64,000 nt of DNA from NCBI GenBank assembly GCA_014529385.2, contig CM043949.1, positions 109,179,977-109,243,976 of the forward strand. Reading direction: 5' to 3'. Positions 57,995 to 64,000 of the stretch are shown piece by piece (positions within the stretch are counted from its first letter, which is position 1; each line of letters starts with the position of its first letter). The stretch comes from Adiantum capillus-veneris. Lineage: Eukaryota > Streptophyta > Polypodiopsida > Polypodiales > Pteridaceae. The notes under the pieces were generated by a model. The model did no database searches and had not been told where the DNA came from. It was given only the letters and a program-made list of their open reading frames with translations. The translations under genes and the position numbers were made by a program.

Positions 57995-60800
57995 TTGTAT
58001 GACAAGTGTGGACAAAATTTTGCAAATGCTGTTGCAGATTCAAGGGCTATTTCAGATGCAAAACATTGGCATGCACGTTTTGGTCATCTGAATTTTGCCA
58101 GTTTGCTACGTTTGCAGAAATCTAATATGGCTGCTTCTTTGCCGCCTCTTGAAGCACCTGTCAAACATGTTTGTGAAGGCTGTATTTTGGGTAAGATGCA
58201 GTGTTCTAAGTTTCCAAAGGATGGTTCAGTTCAGGCCACATGCAGGTTGCAGCTTGTGCATAGTGATGTTTGTGGGCCCATGCAAACTCCGTCCTTGGGC
58301 AATTACCTGTACTTCGTGACTTTCATTGATGATTACTCCAAGCATGCATGGGTATTTCCGCTTAAAGCGAAGTCCGAAGTTTTTATGTGCTTCAAACAAT
58401 TTCTGGCTATGGCTAAAAATTTCTCGAAATGTATTATGGGCACCCTCCGTTCCGATCGAGGGGGGGAGTATATGTCTCATGAATTTAATGCATTTATTGC
58501 TAGTCTTGGGATAAAAACCAATGTACAATGCCTTATACACCTCAGAAAAATGGTGTTGCTAAGAGGAAAAACAGGTCACTGACGGAAATGGCATGATGTA
58601 TGGTGAAAAGTCAAGCTTTGCCACATTCTTTTTGGCTTGAGGCCATCATGTGTGCCACTTATGTACTTAACAGGTGTCCTACGAAATCTTTGCAGTCTAT
58701 TACTCCATATGAAGCATGGCATGATAGAAAGCCTTCTATTGAGCACATGCGTGTTTTTGGCTGTTTGGCATATGCTTTGGTGCCACAAGTGCAGCGCACA
58801 AAATTGGATGATAAGGCTGTCAAATGTATTTTTGTTGGTTATAGTGCTGAAAGCAAAGGTTAGAGGTTGTATCATCCGCAAACAAAGCGTATTCTGGTTT
58901 CACGCTATGTAGTGTTTGTGGAAGATTCTGTTCAGCCCTTGCTGTCATGTACTAGAGACAGTAATGTAAGCTCACAGGACATTTATGACACTTTGTTGCC
59001 TCTTTTCAGTGGTGGAAATACGAATGTAAGTTCCAATGAGGCGTTTGAGATCAGCCTATTACTGATGCAGATGTACATGATGTACTTGATGAGGAAAGGG
59101 CTGAAAATGAGCAGGCTAGAGGTATGCCAAAATGGCTGGTGCACACTTTGCGTGACAGTAAATTGGATGCACCTTTGTCTAGTCATACTCGTTCAGGCTC
59201 TCGCCATGCATCTTATGCATCAGATTGTTATGCTTTGGCTGTGTCTAGTTTACATGATGTTGAGGAGCCTCTGTCTTTTGATGAAGCACACAATTCTAAA
59301 AATTGTATGGCTGCCATGCAATCAGAATATGATGCACTTATAGAAAATGACACATGGACTTTATGTGATTTGCCTTCTGGCAAAAAGGCCATTGGTACGA
59401 AGTGGGTTTACAAGTTGAAACGCAAGCCGGATGGTGAGATAGATTTCCATAAGGCTCGACTTGTTGCAAAAGGTTATGCACAACAAAAATGCATAGACTA
59501 TGAAGAGACTTTTGCTCCTACTTGTCGTATGACTACTGTGCGTTTTCTATGTGCATTGGCAGCTCCTTTTGGTTGGGATGTACGTCAATCAGACATTGTT
59601 ACTGCTTTCTTGAATCGTGACATATTTGAGGAAGTTTATGTAACGCAGCCTCGCGGTTTTGTCATAAAAGGACAAGAGGACAAAGTGTACAAATGTAAGA
59701 AGGCTTTGTATGGGTTGAAGCAATCTCCTCGTGCTTGGTATGAGAAAGCTGGCACTCATTTGGTTAAACGAGGCTTTCGTAACAGTCCAGCAGAAAGCAC
59801 ATTGTATGTAAAGCGCTAGGATGATGTACTTCTCATTGTGGTTCTTTATGTTGATAATTTGCTGATCACTGGAGCAAATAAGAGACATATTGCTGAATTT
59901 AAGGCTGATTTGAATGCTACTTTCAAAATGAAAGATTTGGGGTTGTTGCATCATTACTTGGGTATACAGTTTAAGTAGTGTGATGGTGGTATTGCCTTGT
60001 GTCAGAAAAGTTACATAGAGACATTGCTATGTAAGTTTGGACTTGAGGATTGCAAACCTATTGCCACTCCCATGGAAACAGGTTTGAAGTTGAGTCTACA
60101 TGATGCTGGCGATCCTGCTAATGTCACTCTTTACCAAACTGCTGTTGGCTGCCTCGTTTATGTATGCAACACGAGGCCAGATATTCAGTTTGTAGTCTCA
60201 CAGGTCAGCAGATTTATGCATAGCCCAGGGTCTAAGCATTGGCAGGCTGTCAAGAGGATTTTCCGCTACCTTAGTGCACTTTACATCTTGGCTTTTTATC
60301 CTGAGGGGGGATCATTGCCGCCAGACTTACATGTTTTTTCGGACTCAGATTGGGCTGGTTGTTTTGACATGCGAGTGTCCACAAGTGGTTTTTGTTTCAT
60401 GCTTGGCAATTCATGTATATCATGGTTGAGCAAGAAGCAACCTACTGTGGCCACTTCGAGTTGTGAGGCTGAGTATAGGGCACTCTTCACAACTACGGTT
60501 GAGTGTGTATGGCTCAGACGCCTTATGGCTGATTTGGGTGTTGGACAGGACATTGCCAACACTATCTACACTGACAGTCAGAGCGCATTGGCAGTTGCGA
60601 GGAACCCAGTTTTTCATTCTCGCACAAAGCACATTGAGGTGCATTACCACTATGTCAGAGAGAGGCTCTCAGTAGGAGAGATCAGCTTGGCTTATGTGCC
60701 AACACAGGACAACCTTGCAAATCTTTTCACAAAGGCATTGTGTCGTGAGAAGCTTGAAGATTTCTGCAAAGCTTTGGGCTTACTCCCCTTTGTGGACTGA
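57995..60800 (+). pseudogene. Copy E integrase, reverse transcriptase and RNase H
   Basis: Integrase: HWHARFGHLNFASLLRL, CEGCILGKMQ, HSDVCGPMQTPSLGN, TLRSDRGGEYMSHEF, then a frameshift inside the PQ-NGV segment, and KSQALPHSFWLEAIMCATYVLNRCP. Reverse transcriptase (59124-59819 and on): WVYKLKRKPDGEIDFHKARLVAKGYAQQ, DIVTAFLNRDIFEEVYVTQPRGF and YGLKQSPRAWYEK, then a TAG (59817-59819) and an active site altered to LYVDNLL (59847-59858). RNase H (59997-60800): SDSDWAGCFDMRVSTSG, SSCEAEYRALFTTT, TKHIEVHYHYVRERL, ending LLPFVD-stop. It is defective but close to full length. Confidence 0.94.
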
Positions 60801-60875
60801 TCCTGTCCTAAGGGCATGGCACTTCCCTTTACTCATGTGCCAGCTCTTGTTCACCGCATCACTCCAAGGGGGATT
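60801..60875 (+). other. 3' region and purine tract of copy E
   Basis: A short tail ending AAGGGGGGATT directly before the second LTR. Confidence 0.85.
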
Positions 60876-61102
60876 TGTTACCATATACATGTGGTAGTGA
60901 TGTGTGTGAACACACTAGGACCGCCGGGGCATTTTTTCCCTCTTTAGGAGGTTTTTTCCCCCGTGCATTGTATATACGCCCATCACTCTAGGGCTATCTA
61001 TCTTTCCATTGCACACTAAGTAACACACTCTCTATTGTGTGCATTGAGCTTCCTTCATCTGCTCCAAGCTGTGTGTGTTTCTCTGCAACCCTAATTCCAA
61101 CA
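60876..61102 (+). repeat. Second (middle) LTR of the composite
   Basis: 227 bp. It carries TAACACACTC, like element A's LTR and unlike the first and third LTRs. Confidence 0.94.
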
Positions 61103-61750
61103 ATTTATGTATGCAACACGAGGCTAGATATTCAGTTTGCAGTCTCACAGGTCAGCAGATTTATGCATAGCCCAGGGTCTAAGCATTGGCAGGCTGTCAA
61201 GAGCATTTTCCGCTACCTTAGTGGCACTTTACATTTTGGCTTGTTTTATCCCAAGGGGGGATCATTGCCGCTAGACTTACATGCTTTTTCGGACTCGGAT
61301 TGGGTTGGTTGTTTTGGCACGCGAGTGTCCACAAGCGGTTTTTGTTTCATGCTTGGCAGTTTAAGTATATCATGGTTGAGTAAGAAGCAACCTACTGTGG
61401 CCACTTCGAGTTGTGAGGCTGAGTACAGGGCGGTCTTCACAGCTACGGTTGAGTGTGTATGGCTCAGAAGCCTTATGGCTGATTTGGGTGTTGGACAGGA
61501 CATTACCAACACTATCTACACTGACAGTCAGAGCACATTGGCAGTTGCGAGGAACCCAGTTTTTCATGCTCGCACAAAGCACATTGAGGTGCATTACCAC
61601 TATGTCAGGGAGAGGCTCTCAGTAGGAGAGATCAGCTTGGCTTATATGCCAACACAGGAAAACCTTGCAGATCTTTTCACAAAGGCATTGTCTCGTGAGA
61701 AGCTTGAAGCTTTCCGCAAAGCTTTGGGCTTACTCCCCTTTGTGGACTGA
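61103..61750 (+). pseudogene. 3' pol fragment (RNase H) in the composite
   Basis: It begins inside the family sequence at the codons for YVCNTR.DIQFAVSQVSRFMHSPGSKHW and runs open through RNase H (SDSDWVGCFGTRVSTSGFCFMLGSLSISWLS, SSCEAEYRAV) to LLPFVD-stop. Everything upstream of this point is missing. The sequence is nearly identical to element A between about 17244 and 17890 and less like copy E. A purine tract follows (61811-61825). Confidence 0.93.
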
Positions 61751-61825
61751 TCATGTCCTCAGGGCATGGCGCTTCCCTTTACTCATGTGCCAGCTCTCGT
61801 TCGCCGCATCACTCCAGGGGGGATT

Positions 61826-62053
61826 TGTTACCATATACATGTGGTAGTGATGTGTGTGAACACACTAGGACCGCCGGGGCATTTTTTCCCTCTTTAGGAG
61901 GTTTTTCCCCCCCGTGCATTGTATATACGCCCATCACTCTAGGGCTATCTATCTTTCCATTGCACACTAAGTTATACACTCTCTATTGTGTGCCTTGAGC
62001 TTCCTTCGTCTTCTCCAAGCTATGTGTGTTTCTCTGCAACCCTAATTCCAACA
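61826..62053 (+). repeat. Third LTR of the composite
   Basis: 228 bp ending ATTCCAACA, followed by the right-hand CATAA duplication. Confidence 0.94.
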
Positions 62054-62162
62054 CATAATAGGTGCCTTACAGTCTTGTACGGTTTGTGCTATATAGCACC
62101 TGTTGTTCCCGCTCCATTTCTCCTATTTTCGGGCAATTTTTACATCAGGTGCAACATTTACC

Positions 62163-64000
62163 ATGGCTGACAACAACACAGATGTCTTCAAGATGTTTGC
62201 TGCTAAGGACAGGTTGGATGGGGACAATTACCCTATGTGGGCTTATATGATGCAACACGTTCTTGTGTCAAAGGGCGTCTGGAATATTGTACAGGGCATT
62301 GATGTACGTCCTGGTTCTGAGGATGTAGGCGATGTTGAGGATGTTGCAGGTCTTGCTGCAAGGATTGCTGCTATTAGAGTTGTTTTGCCTACGGTAGAAC
62401 AAGCTCTTTGGGAAATAAAGGATGCGCAGGCTCATGCATTAATTTTGTTTTCTGTGAAGCGCACCATTGTTCCTCACATCCGTTCAGCAAAATCTACAAA
62501 ACAGGCTTGGGATATTTTGGTTGGTCTTTATGCAAGTCACAATGAGGCTAAAATTGCTTTGTTGCGTAAAGAGATGGAGTAAAAGATTATGCATAAGGAA
62601 GATGATATGGACACTTTCTTACTGGTGTCAAGGATATCAATGAGCAACTTATCTCTGCAGGGAAGTCATTTCAGACAGTTCTCTTGTGCAGACTGTTCTT
62701 GATGCCTTACCAGATTCTTACCAGACTTTTGCTAGTACTTGGAGACTTATGACGCAAGGAAATCCAGAAGTTGTCAAGTTTGATGCATTATGCACATTGC
62801 TGTTGCAAGAGTCACTTTCTAGAAAAAACAGGACTAGACAGCGTGCAGTTGAACAAGCTTTTATTGCTTCTCAAAGAAAGGGTGGTAATAGCAATGCAGC
62901 CACTTCTTATGGTTTTGGTGCAAGTGGCAAAACTTCTGTTCCCAATGCTTCTGCTGGAAGCACTTCGTCTGGAAATTCTGGTGATAAGGGCAAAAAGAAG
63001 ATGCGTTGCCATTATTGTAAAGCTAATGATCACTTGATCAAGCAATGTCCTAAGTTGAAGGCCAAAGAGGCTAAGAAGAAAGAGGGTGGTTCCACTGCAA
63101 ATGCTGGTTCCACTACAAATGCAGCCATTGTTGAGTTTTCTATAAAAGGAGACTGTAATGCTGATGTTGATGCAGAATGGGATTTTAGTGCAGAGTGCAC
63201 TTACAATCATACTGTCCATGATGCATGCATGTCTTGCTGCAAATTCACATGTGTGGTATTTTGACAGTGGTGCTACAAAGCACATTACCTCACATCGTGA
63301 ATTGTTCACCTTTCTCGAGTCTGTCCCTCATGAGAATTCAGTCACTTGTGCCAACAATGCCTCTTATCCGGTTCAAAGAGTTAGAAAGATTGTGCTTACT
63401 ACTGCTAATGGTAGTTCTTTCACACTTGTTGATGCACTTTATGCACCTGGGATCAAAAAGAATCTTTTATCTCTATCTCCCACTTGCTAGACTTGGACTT
63501 GTAGTCAAATTTGTGGATGACAGATGTACAGTTCATGATCTCAGTTTTGGTGATGAAATCGTTGCATCTGGGCTTTTGTGCCGTGGGCTGTATACGCTCA
63601 CTTTGTATGACAAGTGTGGACAAAATTCTACAAATGCTGTTGCAGATTCAAGGGCTATTTCAGATGAAAAACTTTGGCATGCACGTTTTGGTCATCTGAA
63701 TTTTGTCAGTTTGCTGCGTTTGCAGAAATCTGATATGGTTGCTTCGTTGCCGCCTCTTGAAGCACCTGTCAAACATGTTTGTGAAGGCTGTATTTTGGAT
63801 AAGATGCAGCGTTCTAAGTTTCCAAAGCATGGTTCATTTCGGGCCACATGCAGGTTGCAGCTTGTGCATAGTGACGTTTGTGGGCCCATGCAACCTCCGT
63901 CCTTGGGCAATTACCTGTACTTCGTGACTTTCATTGATGATTACTCCAGGCATGCATGAATATTTCCGCTTAAAGCGAAGTCCGAAGTTTTTATGTGCGT
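62163..64000 (+). pseudogene. Element F gag and start of pol, partial
   Basis: Gag starts at ATG 62163 (MADNNTDVFKMFAAKDRLDGDNYPMW). A TAA at 62580-62582 and two small deletions near 62619 and 62662 break it. The frame 62686-63264 carries KNRTRQRAVEQAF and the knuckle CHYCKANDHLIKQC. A deletion near 63232 leads into the protease WYFDSGATKHITSHREL (about 63255-63305). The integrase start is in the frame ending 63959: KLWHARFGHLNF, CEGCILDKMQ, HSDVCGPMQPPS and FIDDYSRHA, then TGA where the family has Trp. The window ends here. Confidence 0.93.

Larger units (their letters stand above)
55963..62053 (+). mobile_element. Composite copia insertion with three LTRs
   Basis: The structure is LTR (55963-56189), full internal region (copy E), LTR (60876-61102), the 3' end of an internal region only (61103-61825), LTR (61826-62053). 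CATAA is duplicated outside the first and third LTRs (55958-55962 and 62054-62058). The middle LTR has no duplication flanking it. The whole block therefore occupies one integration site in the leader of F. Confidence 0.93.
55480..64000 (+). mobile_element. Element F: copia of the A family, runs off the window
   Basis: It has a 5' LTR (55480-55705), primer site, and the first part of the leader to 55962. The composite insertion then occupies 55963-62053. The leader resumes with the duplicated CATAA at 62054, followed by gag and the first part of pol to the window end. The five bases before the LTR are GATAT; its right end is outside the window. Confidence 0.92.

Overview
The window is nuclear DNA from a land plant whose accessory sequence is dominated by LTR retrotransposons. 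Evidence: an intronless dirigent-protein gene, primer-binding sites matching plant initiator tRNA-Met, tRNA-Asp and tRNA-Trp, copia and gypsy polyproteins, and many (GA/CT)n microsatellites. A large-genome seed-free plant such as a fern is my best guess, but nothing here proves the species. No bacterial or organellar genes, rRNA, tRNA or CRISPR were seen.

Region 1 (1-11215) is mostly gene-poor spacer. It holds microsatellites, a roughly 172-bp satellite whose monomers are long inverted repeats (3712-4601), an adjoining CCTAA tract, the only intact host-type gene (dirigent protein, minus strand, 8024-8617, with a TATA box), and a broken PIF1-like helicase (9791-10680, minus).

Region 2 (11216-45888) is a four-level nest of LTR elements. 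Element C (plus, gypsy-type, tRNA-Trp-like primer site) is split by element B (plus, chromovirus-like gypsy, 13743-42031). B is split by element A (minus, copia, 16942-36880, target duplication AATTA). A is split by element T (minus, 14.8 kb, 19545-34340, target duplication CAATG). T is the youngest layer and the most unusual. It has a 1550-codon gag-protease frame, a truncated reverse transcriptase, no recognisable RNase H or integrase, and a coding block of about 1,060 codons for a coiled-coil protein of unknown function. Nine copies of a 24-bp palindrome sit only in its two non-coding spacers.

Region 3 (45889-50279) holds a truncated LTR of the B family and gene-poor spacer with one orphan primer-binding site.

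Region 4 (50280-64000) is a second nest. A decayed minus-strand copia element D of A's family is followed by a LINE 3' end with a T tail, then plus-strand copia element F, which runs off the window. F's leader is interrupted by a composite of three LTRs (55963-62053, target duplication CATAA) carrying a nearly full-length copy E and a 3' pol fragment.

Almost all retroelement proteins are broken by frameshifts and stops, many at positions where the family has Arg (CGA) or Gln (CAG), as expected from deamination of methylated cytosine. The genes do not form a pathway. The window records successive transposition into transposons beside one likely functional secreted-protein gene.
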